From Ditylenchus dipsaci (taxonomy: Eukaryota > Nematoda > Chromadorea > Rhabditida > Anguinidae), in contig SADC01000457.1 of NCBI GenBank assembly GCA_004194705.1, positions 1 through 64,000 on the forward strand: DNA of 64,000 bases. The letters are read 5' to 3'. The notes under the pieces are model-generated. The model searched no databases, was not told where the DNA came from, and saw nothing but the letters and a program-made list of their open reading frames with translations. The translations under genes were made by a program, and so were the position numbers. Each line of letters begins with the position of its first letter. Position 1 is the first letter of the stretch. Positions 40,942 through 51,432 of this stretch are shown in pieces.

Positions 40942-43900
40942 AACCAGGACTTAAGCACGTTGACTTGTCCCAAATGTTCGGACCGTCTGGATGCTATGCC
41001 ACTCAAGTTTGTGCATGATGAAAAAGACAATACAGAATACCAAATTGTGTGGTGGACGTGCCGAGGACTCAAGAAAAAGGTAATTGACATCTCCCTTTGC
41101 CTAAATAAGTTTAAAAATATAGTTATTGGTTTAGACATGCATATTCCCTTTGAATGTGCCTACCAATGTGTTCTGGACAAGGAGGACTATGGAGCAGATG
41201 AGACAAGGATTATTGCCTCCACCAAACATACACCTTCTGCCAGAACATTTGCATTACCTGTATCCAAATGTGTTCAATGCAGAAAATAGGGCTAAAGAGG
41301 TGCAAAGGATATCAAAAATATCTTCATTTACAAGGAAAAATGCCGATGTCGAAAAAGAGGTAGAATTTTATTTGTTACACTGATTTAGAAGAAAATCTGT
41401 GAAATAAGCTTTTTTGCATATAAAACACTTTTCGCAAAAAGTATTTCATTTTGGACGATACGGAAAAATGCCCGCGTTTGGGGAAAAAGTGCCGCGTTAT
41501 GTGAAAAAGTGCCCGCGTTTTTTCGTTCTAGTCAAAAAGCGAAAAAGTGCCCGCTTCTTGTGAAAATAAGCCTGCTTTTTTGAAAAAGAGCCATCTTTTT
41601 GTGAAAAAATGTCTGCTTTTTGTGAAAAAATGCCCGCTTCTGGATTAACCTGTTATCTTCATTATGTTTTATGTGAGCGTAATTGTTGAAGCTGAAACTG
41701 CATTATTTTGCATTAAATCAATAGTATATTATACGGTTGCCAAAAATGCAGACTCAGTCCTTGTTATAGAGTGGTTTCACAAAAAAATCGGGCACATTTT
41801 CACAAAACACGAGCACATTTTTACAAAAAGCGGCACTTTTTCGCCTTTTTGACCAGAACGAAAAAACGCGGGCACTTTTTCACATAACGCGAGCATTTTT
41901 CCGTTTTGTCCTTTGATTTTTTTCACTTTTTTATTGGAATACGAAGTTGCATATATTTTTTAAAAGGCCATGGCCACGGCTTCTGTATTTTCTTCCTCTA
42001 ATTCAAAAAATTTTCGCCTAATTATTGAAGTTCTGTACGAATTTTCCGGTTTGGTTTCTAACAAAAAAGGACTTGAATTTAGTTTTAGGTATAGTTGTGC
42101 TAAAAAGCAAATTAAAAAATCCGCGGAGAAGTTTAATGAGTTGGAAGATTTTTTTAATTGGCGGGTTACAACCGTCGTCAGAGACGACAATGGCAAGAAA
42201 AGCGGAATCACTTATTTCCTGCAAGCTAGTTGCAAAAAAATGCCTGCAAAAAATTTTGATTAAAGAAATTTTAAAATTCTTTCAAAAGTGAAGATGTATG
42301 TCTAAAATTCCAACTTTTCCGCAGGCATTTTCTTAAATTCTTCATAAAAAACCAAAAATTTGAAGTTTTAGCAATTCTCTTGTCATTGAGTGACATTTTT
42401 ACTAGTGCTTATAATTTTTTGGGCGTCGAAATAAAAATTTGTGGTGAAATTCTGAAAGTTTTGTGATGATAAAAAACATAATTTAACTCGATTTAACAAA
42501 ATTTGTTTAGTCTAAGTTCGAATTTTTTTAATATTTTAAAATAAGAATGTCAAATAACCCCTTAGGAAATAGATTTCTCTTTTTCAAGATCTAGGATTTT
42601 TAAATAAAAAAGCGCAGATGACAGCTCGGCCTTATAGTTAATTTTTTTGCTGTTTTTAGTTATATACATTTTTTTCAGCCTGCTTTCAACAATGACTTTA
42701 TCGATGTCGAAGGTTTTGCCGATACATTTACTCCTTCTTCACCAGTTGTGACCACACCCAGCGTCTCGCTCACCACTTCTCCCATAAAAAGGTAGTTTAA
42801 AAAATCGAGTTTTTCGAAATTTGACCACTGTAGAAATTTCAGGTTCGGTGGCAGTGGCCAAAAAGCAGAACAAGCACAATTTTCAATCAAAAAAGATCAG
42901 GCTCAGCAACTAAAATATGGGGAAAGCGATAGTAGACGAAACGTGGATGTGTTTGCAGACACAAATTCTGCTCTGGTAACCTATTTCTATTGTTTTTTTT
43001 TAATTACAAAATTTAAAAAAACTTTCAGAGCTCTCATCTATCTCTGCGATTCTCCACCGACTCCTTTTTGTCACACATAAACTCAGAAATGAGTCGAAAG
43101 AAACTGATCCAACCTCCTTTAGCCATTGGTCAAAAGCAAAGGCTACGCTTCGCCAACTTTGTTGACAAATACAAAGGATTAGTGCAGCCGTCGGCTCTAG
43201 AGCAGAGTTCAGCCGTGAAGAAACCTAAAAAGAGTAGCAGGAAGAGGAGGAGAACATCGGAAGACAGGGAAAGCATAGCTTCAGCTCTTAAGCAGTATGA
43301 TGAAGCTAAAAGAGCTAGAAACCTGTCTGTTCGACTCGGAAGAGAAGTTGTAAGTAATTTATGCTTTCAAGCTTACAGCCGGCCATTTGAACAACCCTAG
43401 TGAAAAAAGTCCCGCGCAAATTACAAAATTATAAATAGATTTTTGTCTCAAAGGTGGGGCTCTTTTAACTTTTATTTTTTTTATCGAAATTTTTGACCTG
43501 CGATCCTGAACCCCGAAATTGGCTAATCAGGATCACGAAATCTTCAATTGCAGAATTCAGGGTTGCAGATCAAAAATTTTCAATAAAACATAAAAAATGA
43601 AAAATGTAATAGATGGATGAATGAAAAGTAAAGATATAGTTCAAAATTATCGGCTATCAATGTCTGTTAAAAAGTGTGTCGAAAGTTCTTTCAAAAGGAA
43701 ATCCTAAAATCCCGATGCAGAGCTCCAATAAGAAAAAATAATAAATTTTCAAGAATACACTTTATTAATCATCTTTAGTACACAGATAAAAAATCCGTTC
43801 AAATAACAACCAGGTTGTTAAAACTAAGGATAACTAATAAGGCACTTTCGCATTTTAGAATACAAATACAGTCGACGCTCTCCATAAGGGACTCGAAGAA

Positions 43901-44890
43901 CCGACTTTTTCGTCCCTTATAGAGAGCGTCCTTATGTAGAGCGTCGATTCAGGTCAAATTATACTAACTGTAACCAAATCGGCCAAATTTCTGTCCCTTA
44001 TGGAGAGGGTCCCTTATGGAGGGGGTCCCTTATGGAGGGGGTCCCTTATGGAGAGCGTCGACTGTAGTCACATTCTGAGTCATTGATCGCCTTAAGAAAA
44101 CAATCTGACTAACTGTTTTCAGACAGAACCAGAGCCTCGACTAGCCTTACCCGGTCTACTACAGCCCAGTTGTTCTTCAGAAAACTACCTCCAACCACTG
44201 TCAAGGGTGAATATATCAAGCAGCCAAGAGATGGCCTCTTCGGTTGGTTACACATCTCCTTGTAGCAGCAAAAGTGAGTTGACACATATTTGATAATCTA
44301 ATTTCTCTGTTTCTTGTAGACAACGATTTCACAGACAGTAACAGAGCAGAGTCCAGCAGCTCTGCTTCCACTGCTAATTCCTCCACCCAAGCTTCCAGCA
44401 AACAAAAAAAGAATACCAAGAATGTGCTTCCCTTTGACTCTATGGGTGATCCAGAACTGGACAAGGTGGGTATCTCAGCTTTTTTAAATACGGCATTCAT
44501 TTAATAACACTGATTTTCAGCTAGTTGAGCTCAAATTCAAAGAAGTAATGGCTAATGCGATGTTCTCCAAGAAGAAAAAGAAGAAGACCAAGCGCCCAGA
44601 TTCACAGGTAAATTATGTTATTTTATAGAGTTAGGGCTTCATTTGCAACTATGACTAAATTAGATAAATTTGACGAATTTTTTTATTTCCAGCAATCCAG
44701 TCAACTTCAAGGACTAATGCCTATCACTACCAGCAATAACGAGCTAGCACCAGCAGAGGATACAATGCCCCCAGCAGAACCTGGCTACACCTCGACAATG
44801 CAATACCTCGACCCTGAGGATCCAGATCTTCTTAATGGTTTTGACAACGACTTCTATCAAGACTTAAGTTACGGACTAGAATTGTTTTGA
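40942..44890 (+). CDS. Zinc-ribbon nuclear protein, multi-exon, unknown function
   Basis: Nine exons join in phase: 40942-41079, 41135-41359, 42679-42791, about 42841-42975, about 43029-43348, about 44124-44271, about 44320-44465, about 44519-44608 and about 44693-44890. The start exon is missing: 40942 follows TTTACAG and the frame is open upstream, with no clean ATG donor. The N-terminus has CPKCSDRLDAMPLKF, WWTCRG and TCIFPLN, four cysteines of a probable zinc ribbon (the CIFPL block recalls USPL1). Then come Ser/Thr-rich linkers, a basic KKPKKSSRKRRRTS nuclear signal, a Ser-rich region, KKKKKKTKRP and an acidic end PEDPDLLNGFDNDFYQDL. This looks like a nuclear regulator. Intron 2 holds two fold-back elements and intron 5 a TA-type MITE. 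Confidence 0.75.
41450..41905. mobile_element. Fold-back of GCCCGC/GCGGGC units in intron
   Basis: Left-arm units such as GAAAAAGTGCCCGCG face right-arm units CGCGGGCACTTTTTC. The ends are ACGGAAAAATGCCCGCG near 41460 and CGCGAGCATTTTTCCGT near 41895. It lies in intron 2 of the zinc-ribbon gene. Confidence 0.75.
41960..42260. mobile_element. Hairpin MITE in intron, copy 1
   Basis: The stretch is palindromic: CTAATTCAAAAAATTTTCG, GAAGTTCTGTACGAATTTT and TTGGTTTCTAACA on the left are echoed in reverse as TGCTAAAAAGCAAATTAAA, GAGAAGTTTAATGAG and TTTAATTGGCGG on the right. Related copies lie at 48290-48520 and partly at 25975. The four overlapping open frames of 68-97 codons on both strands come from this symmetry. 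Confidence 0.65.
43869..44064. mobile_element. TA-flanked MITE (CAGTCGACGCTCTCCATAAGGG)
   Basis: CAGTCGACGCTCTCCATAAG at 43869 is the exact complement of CTTATGGAGAGCGTCGACTG ending at 44064, and TA flanks both ends. Internally GTCCCTTATGGAG repeats three times. It is a pogo/Tigger-type element in the zinc-ribbon gene's intron. Confidence 0.88.
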
Positions 44891-45059
44891 ACTTACGTTT
44901 CAAGATATTGTTGTAGAGAACTAAAAATTAGGCCTTTTTTAAGTTTGTGTGCAACTGATCGTTGGGCTCTCTCTTTTCTTCAAAATTTTATTGTTGTGCC
45001 GGTGCCAATTAAGAATTCAGTTTTGTAAGAAAAACCGGTATTATTCAATCAGTTGTAAT

Positions 45060-45314
45060 TACCGTATTTACTCTAATAGCAGCCCCGGAGTCAATAATTT
45101 TTAACCTGCCGAAAATCGGAAAAATGCGACGTTGGTCTCAAAAATTTTGGGTGAAAATCCAAAATTCAAAAAGCAGAACTGGTAGAGATCGTGGGAGATA
45201 AAAAATTGCAATAAACAGATTTTCAAAATATTGACTCTGCTTCGAAATACAGACCCTCAAAGTTGAGGGGTGGGGGTCACAATTAGAGGGGCTACTATTA
45301 GAGTGAATACGGTA
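45060..45314. mobile_element. ACCGTATT-family MITE, copy D
   Basis: It begins TACCGTATTTACTCTAATAG and ends CTATTAGAGTGAATACGGTA, nearly perfect 20-bp inverted repeats. The interior is diverged from the other copies but keeps CAAAAATTTTGGGTG, GTAGAGATCGTGGGAG and AATAAACAGATTTTC. It lies between two convergent genes. Confidence 0.85.
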
Positions 45315-45499
45315 AGTTTTGTTACTGTTATAATTTTTAATCTATCATCCATTAGTGTGTTCTAACGAATAAACATTTACACTTTTATAAAAGCAAATAA
45401 AAGTGAAAAGGCAATGCAAAGAACACGACTTTGACTCACAAAACATTGATTAGAAAAAATACTGACGACTTTTCAGATCATTCTGTAAATAAGTGAGTT

Positions 45500-48400
45500 T
45501 CACGAACAGCATTTCATTAAAAAAATTATATTTAGAAAGATGAATATGTGACATTGTTTTTTGCTGTTTTGATGTATTGATGTTCTATGCCATGTTTTAG
45601 TTGACTGAATCTAAAGAAAAATTAAATTACCGTTACATGCGTTAAAATCCAACCTACCAACAGTGCTCTTGTGGAAATGTTTTTGATAAACACTTCTATT
45701 TGACGTTTTGTGAACATTTTATGCAGCTCTCCAGCCACTGTGATTGACACGCCACCAGTCTCTTCCGACACTATTACACATAAAGACTTTTCGTGTTGAA
45801 TGCTGAAGGACCAAGCTGCTCGGTGCCGATTTCCTCGATTATTTTTAAGGAAAGAGCCCGCGATCACTTGGTATCGTACAAAAGACCAGTACCTTTGTTT
45901 TTCTATAAATAATTACCGTAGAACCTCTGATAGTAGCCTCTCTCTCTGGTTCAATACAATGTTTGTGGCATTGCGTTTCTGACCCAATTTCGAAGACTGC
46001 TTACCAATTTTTTGCCAGTGAGATGAGCTACCAAATGCGTGGTAATTTGCTTATGACAAGTTTTGAAAAAGTGGGTCTGAAACACAATGCCAAAAACATG
46101 ATTTTGAATCAGGGGGATGCTATTAGAGATGTTACGGTATTCCGAAAGCAATTTAAGAAAAAATGTGTTTATTGCAAGATTATACTCATTCCTTGAGCAC
46201 TTAAAAATATTTTTTTTTCGAAATTAGTGATTCCAATCGTGATCAATAGATCTTATTGCTAGACTTTGATTTAGTCAGCAAGCGAACCGAAAATAGTATA
46301 AATAGTTTACAAAATGCTTCAAATTGAATTGTGTCCTCGAAGATCTAAAATTTACCGTTTTTTTTTGTAAATGCTCTATTTGTCACCCATTCTAAAATAA
46401 TCCCTACCTTTCGAGTCTGTTGTATTTTTTTGTGAATTTGCCATGATCTTGAATTTTTTGGCCCTATTCCACAATGGGGGGGGGGGGGTTTCGCCTTGGT
46501 CTCCCCTGTTGTTTTTTATTGTGATTTTTTAGGCCAAACTCAGGCAAGTGTAAGCCAGCGTATGTTAGAATGGACTGTCAATATCGTCCTAACAAACGCT
46601 GGCCTACCCTTGCCTAAGCTTAAAAAGTCACAAAAACAACAGGGGGACCAAGGCAAAAAACCGCCCCCCCCATTTTGTGGAATAGAGCCAACTTTTTTGT
46701 GATAAAAGATAACCAAACGATTTCGATAATAGATAAATTTTCATTAAAAAACGAAAAAATCAGGAATGAAATTAATTAGTTTTTTTCCTAGCGGCCTAAA
46801 TTATTCGTACTGACGAGTATGCTCCTTTAAATTTAAACATACTTGGTTTTTTGTCGAGGTCCATAGGCAGTGAAAGATTGGCAGAATAAATGGTAGGATT
46901 AAATTGCTCGTCTAATCGAATGACGGCGGCCCCATCATGCAGTCTGTTAATAGGATTGGGCACATTGAATATTGTTTCAAGCAATTCGCCAGAAAATATT
47001 CCAGAAATCATCACAGCTTCAGCTTTTTGAGCACTTCATTGACAAGTCTGTCTGGCTCGCGGTAGAGCACAACCAAAGCCCCACTCTTTTGTTAGCCATA
47101 TTGAGGATTGCTTTTGAAAAGTCGTCCAGAAAATTTTCAAAAGAAGCATCCGGCTTTAAACCTTGAAAAAATATATTTCTGCTAATCTCTTCAAAATACA
47201 GTTGATGTTTTGAAAAAAATTTGAAAAAATAACACAATACGGTACTTTTATAGTTCCCCCATACTTGGATTTTTGAAAAGTTACCCAAAATCACCTGTCG
47301 AACTGATTTTTTCACGATAAGAGAAGTGTTTCTAAACACTTTCTGATTAATTTTTTCTGGCCTCTAAAAATTATTTACTTTCAAGGACTGAATTTTTATT
47401 AACAAAATTTTTTGAACAAACACTGTTTAGAAATGTTTTTTCATCGTATAGAGCATAAAAAAGTAGTTTGATGTGTGTTTTAGGTCACTTTTCGAAAACT
47501 TGGAAGAGGGCCAACGGCATTGTGCCACGGCATTTCGTCCAAAATTAGGTTCTCGCAAAAGTCAATTCGTCCAAAATGCAATTCGTTCAACTTTGTATTT
47601 CAGATCATAATTTTGAGGGGAAACACCGTTTTTGAGGGTTTGGAGCGGTTCGCGATATCAGACGTGGTATTCTGAGATTCTGACACGCTCAGTCGTTTTT
47701 TTCGCCAAATTAAGAAAACAGAAAAAACAGATTTGTGAAATGTTTGCTCTTGGCTGAGATATGAGGTCCGTAGGATGGGGGATTATTAGAGATTGAGATT
47801 TATTAGAGAGTGGGGATTAATAGAGAATATACGGTATACAGAAACAGTTATTTGGATTGCAGGAAGCCTTGTCCTCAGCAGTTTCAGACCGCGTAGTACT
47901 CAGGTGGAAGTCCAAAACACGTGGTATTTAAGTGACTGTATTTGGGGAGGAACACTCAGGTGAATGTATTTGGCACCCTAAATATGCGTACTCAGGCATA
48001 AGTCGATCAATAAACATTTTTCACGGACTTTTTTCTGAAATTTGAAGGAGTTTCAATTTGGACGAATTGATTTTCGGACTAATTGAATTTTGGACCAATT
48101 GAGTTTTGGATGAACTGCATTTTGGACGAATGGACTTTTGGACGAAATGCTATGGCACCCGACAGCATAAGTGCCGAATTTTTAATAGTCTGACTTTTAG
48201 TAAAAAAACATCAGGGTTATTCAGATTTGGTTGATTTCAGAAATTAGGAATACTCAATAATCTGATTTTTCATTTAAAGGGTCATGGTCACCTGTTTTCA
48301 ATTTGTCTCCGCCAATTCAAAATTTTTTTCTTATCATTGAACTTCTGTACGGATTTTTCAACTTGGTTTCTAACAAAACAAGGCCTAGAATTTAATTCTA

Positions 48401-49737
48401 GGTACAGTTTTGTTAGAAACCAAGTTGAAAAATCTGTACAGAAGTTGAATGATTCGGAAAAAATTTTTGAATTGGCGGGGACAAAATTCGTAACAGGTAA
48501 CAGACCATGCCCCTTTAAGATTTGTCTGTAAGCCCTAGCATAGAGTCACTTTGGCCACACTATAGAACGGATTATTTCAAGCCTCCAGCTAGCACAAAAT
48601 TAAATTTTTTCTAATGAGCAAACTATCTCAAAATTGTGATTCTCTTGATAGGCACGAAAAAACTTTAGTTTTAGAAAATTCACAAGCACTTTTGTTTTCG
48701 TCTTGCTTTGGTTTCCCAAAAACAAAAATTAAAAAGAAGTTCAAAAATTTTAAAAATTTCAACTTACGTTCGTATTTGCGTCTTTTATAGACTGTCTGAA
48801 GCTGTAAAATCACCATCAGCATGAATATCGCACAAATACCCAAATCAAGTAGTGGATGCCAGAGTGAAGAAAATAAATCGTTGATTGGAATGCAACAGCT
48901 GGAAAAGAACTAGTAGAAAAACATAATCTATAAACGAGCAGTTAAGTTTTATTAAATTAATACACATTTACATATGGCTATGACTAGTTTCCGCCTCCAG
49001 ATAAATGATTTCTGACACTAAACGAAATTTTCTGTCAAAATATCGTTTATAATCGGTTCTAAATCAATTAATTTCGGCACTAAATCTTGATTTCGGACGC
49101 TAAATATACTATTTTCGCCACTAAATCGGCACTGAGCTTTGCATTGTAACAGAAAAAATTGACTAAACTGTGGTTAACAGTTGAAATTCTTACTTTGTCT
49201 ACTTTTAGCATACTTTCTGAGCTGTGCTTTAGCTATAAAATTTTGCTGGTCTTTAGTGGTCGATGATGGTGGCAGGGCAGAAACTAATTACAGCTTTTGT
49301 TTATTTTACGATTGTTTATTTTATTTAAATTTTTAAAAATCCTACTGTACGTCGTGTTGATCTCTGCTGCAGTCAAGGTGTCCTGTTGACCAGGATGTTT
49401 TCAAATCACATGTCTGCCAGAACATGCATTTACCGCCTAACTTTTTGCATCCTCTATCTAATTTCGGTACGCAGCACCTAGATTTAAAGAATGAGTAAAA
49501 AAACATTACACAATCCTAACCAAACTAACATTTTTTTGGCTCTGGGCATCGATTCTTGATGATTATTGCGCTGTCCTCCCAATTACATTCACTGCTCATC
49601 AAGCATTGTCCACCAAGAAAACTACACGTTTCTCCAAGTTCATTAGGCGAAAATTCCAATTTTTTGATTGAAGCAGCTAAGACTACAGAAGTCAAAGGCA
49701 ATAGAAAAGTGAAGAGCAGTGCACTAAAATACATCAT
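45500..49737 (-). CDS. Receptor-like diadenylate cyclase: signal peptide, two defensin-like domains, TM, DisA_N domain
   Basis: Predicted c-di-AMP synthase (two ATP to c-di-AMP) on the cytoplasmic side of a membrane. Exons: 49737-49530 (signal peptide ALLFTFLLPLTSVVLA, domain 1), 49477-49346 (domain 2), 48898-48768 (CC, then TM about residues 130-150, LGICAIFMLMVILQL, then KRRK), 47161-46843 and 45833-45658 (cyclase), and a possible last exon 45610-45500. Both ectodomains space cysteines C-x6-C-x5-C-x12-C-x6/8-CC, a beta-defensin-like pattern. The cyclase has KRVG, GALVVLYREPD, FSGELLETIFN, NRLHDGAAVI (DGA near residue 234), NRHRAAWS (RHR 267-269) and CVIVSEETGG (from 287), the metal- and ATP-binding motifs of CdaA/DisA. 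The phase-1 intron from 48767 to 47162 joins TM and cyclase cleanly. Three one-base losses in A or G runs (near 49531, 47060, 47025) must be assumed. DisA_N is known mainly from bacteria and archaea; the exon structure argues for a transferred, domesticated domain. Confidence 0.82.
46470..46690. mobile_element. TTGGTCCCCCTGTTGTTTT-family MITE, copy 1
   Basis: CCTTGGTCTCCCCTGTTGTT near 46492 faces AACAACAGGGGGACCAAGG near 46643, with G and C runs outside and AAGCCAGCGTATGTTAG/CTAACAAACGCTGGCC inside. It lies in intron 4 of the cyclase gene. Other copies are at 56385-56625 and 63335-63530. Confidence 0.75.
47520..48165. mobile_element. Element with TTCGTCCAAAA inverted ends
   Basis: GGCATTTCGTCCAAAATTAG, TCAATTCGTCCAAAATG on the left face CATTTTGGACGAATGGAC and TTTGGACGAAATGC on the right. 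A partial ACCGTATT-family copy (to TATACGGTAT at 47836) is nested inside. It lies in intron 3 of the cyclase gene. Confidence 0.65.
48290..48520. mobile_element. Hairpin MITE, copy 2
   Basis: CCGCCAATTCAAAATTTTTT, GAACTTCTGTACGGATTTTT and CAACTTGGTTTCTAACAAAA are mirrored by TTTTGTTAGAAACCAAGTTG, AAAATCTGTACAGAAGTT and AAAATTTTTGAATTGGCGG. This is a stem of about 95 bp in intron 3 of the cyclase gene. Confidence 0.8.
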
Positions 49738-49854
49738 CGTCGTCCTCAACAACTCTCCTATAAACAAGTTCACTTAAATACCATGAAACTTGAAACGTAT
49801 TTTTTCAATCTTTCAAAAACGTTTTGGAATCATTTTTTGTGTTCATTTTAAAGG

Positions 49855-50320
49855 AGAGGTTAAAGCTGTTAAGGAGATAGTATTGACACAAAAGAATTAA
49901 TCCAAGATTTGTGCTTATATGAAATGTGGCTTTAGAGCCATGTTTTGTCGACAACTCGGTGTTGCGATCTCGAACTAACTGTGCAAAATTAAAAGTTGAT
50001 GAGCATCATCAATGTTAAAATCTATAAATTTCTTAAAAAAATGACCTGAAAATCCAAATGCAATAGAGCACTAATCCACCTTTCAATGGGGTTTTTCCCT
50101 TTCCCATTTCGATTTTTAGGGTACTTTTTTGAAGGAATCAATAAATTCTGATATTGATGATGCTCATCCAACTTTTGATTCTGCAAAAGTTTGTCTGAAA
50201 TCGCTAGACCGAGTTGAGGACAAAATATGGATCAAAAACTATATTTGAAAAAAAACACAAAACTTGGTATAATCCTTTCGTGTCAAGACTATATCCTCAA
50301 CAGCTTTCACCCCTCCTTTA
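49855..50320. mobile_element. Inverted-repeat element upstream of the cyclase gene
   Basis: AAAGGAGAGGTTAAAGCTGT TAAGGAGATAGTATTGACAC on the left pairs with GTGTCAAGACTATATCCTCA ACAGCTTTCACCCCTCCTTT on the right. A degraded copy lies at 24540-24710. No gene is present. Confidence 0.75.
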
Positions 50321-50522
50321 AAGGACCATACTTGTTGATGCAAATGAGAATTTGACAAATTCAAATGCGCGCGGGACACTTCTCTTTCGTCTCGCACTCT
50401 ACTCTTTGGAGTCGCTCGAAATAACGCAAAAGAGTACAGTGATAGACGAAAGAGAAGTGTCCCGCGCGCATTTGAATTTGTCAAATTCTCATTTGCATCA
50501 ACAAGTATGGTCCTTTAAGATT
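50318..50522. mobile_element. Near-perfect 74-bp-stem hairpin MITE
   Basis: TAAAGGACCATACTTGTTGA through GACACTTCTCTTTCGTC is exactly complemented by GACGAAAGAGAAGTGTC through TCAACAAGTATGGTCCTTTA. The loop is about 55 bp. The lack of divergence suggests a young insertion or active arm homogenisation. Confidence 0.85.
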
Positions 50523-51432
50523 TTTTATTAGCTATGACTACGTTATACCTCCATACAAATAAATTATGGCACTAAAATTTTTTTCCCATTTCTATTCGTC
50601 ACCAAAAAGTAAGTTTCTAGCACTAAATCAATTATTTTTAGCAAAAATTTTAATTTCTGGCCCTAGATGTTGGTTTTTGGTACTATTTTCAAGCAAAAAG
50701 TGCTGAGAAATGTTTTTTTGTCGTTTTTAATAACAAGAAAATTATTAGGGTCATTTTTGAAAAATGGAGGGGATATTATTCAAAAATAGAAATTCTGTTT
50801 TTATAGAAACTTAGAGCAGGATGTGTGTGATCTTTCAATCATTCGAAGCAAGTCGGTATGCCTGAAGAAAAAAAAGTTACAGCACTCCGTACCTGAATAA
50901 AACAGTAGCGCTAAAGTTTTTTCATGACGGAAATGTGGGCTCATAAAGTCGTTAATAATATTTTGACACGTCTTCCGTTGAAAAAACTAAATAATTTTTA
51001 TATCATTCCCACTCCCATTCGATGCAAAAATGTGTGAGCTGCTGAGCTTGGTGGATGGACCTAAAGTGGATTTCTTTACATACTTAAGCCAGTAAAAAAA
51101 CCACCAGGAACAGCGATTTTGAAAAGCTAAATTTACAGACTTGTTGAGCATAAAAAATGAGCCGGATGAACTGTCGTTACAGTCAGGGCTTCTCGTGTTA
51201 ACAAGTGATTTTCCATTAATTGTGAAAAAAGGGAGCAGGGAGCCCTTTTATGGGAACCAGACAAAATAGGTTTTAATATATATTGTCACGCAACAAAATA
51301 TGAAAAAAAACTCGTGCGACAAAATATATTTTTGCATATTTTATACGACAATGTATATTAAAATCTATTTTGTCCGGTTGCCCCCTTATATGAAGACTTT
51401 ATTTAGGCTTCACACACTTGTTCCGCTGAATT
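50523..51432. other. Intergenic stretch
   Basis: No gene is supported. A loose palindrome at about 51255-51385 pairs ACAAAATAGGTTTTAATATA with TATATTAAAATCTATTTTGT. Confidence 0.4.

Noticed and set aside
41970..42291. Overlapping 68-97-codon proteins
   Set aside because: They overlap on both strands in a palindromic MITE that has non-coding relatives at 48290 and 25975.
45658..47161. Bacterial contamination as the source of the cyclase domain
   Set aside because: It is split by an intron with GT-AG borders, joins in phase to signal-peptide and TM exons, and is surrounded by the same repeats as the rest of the window.
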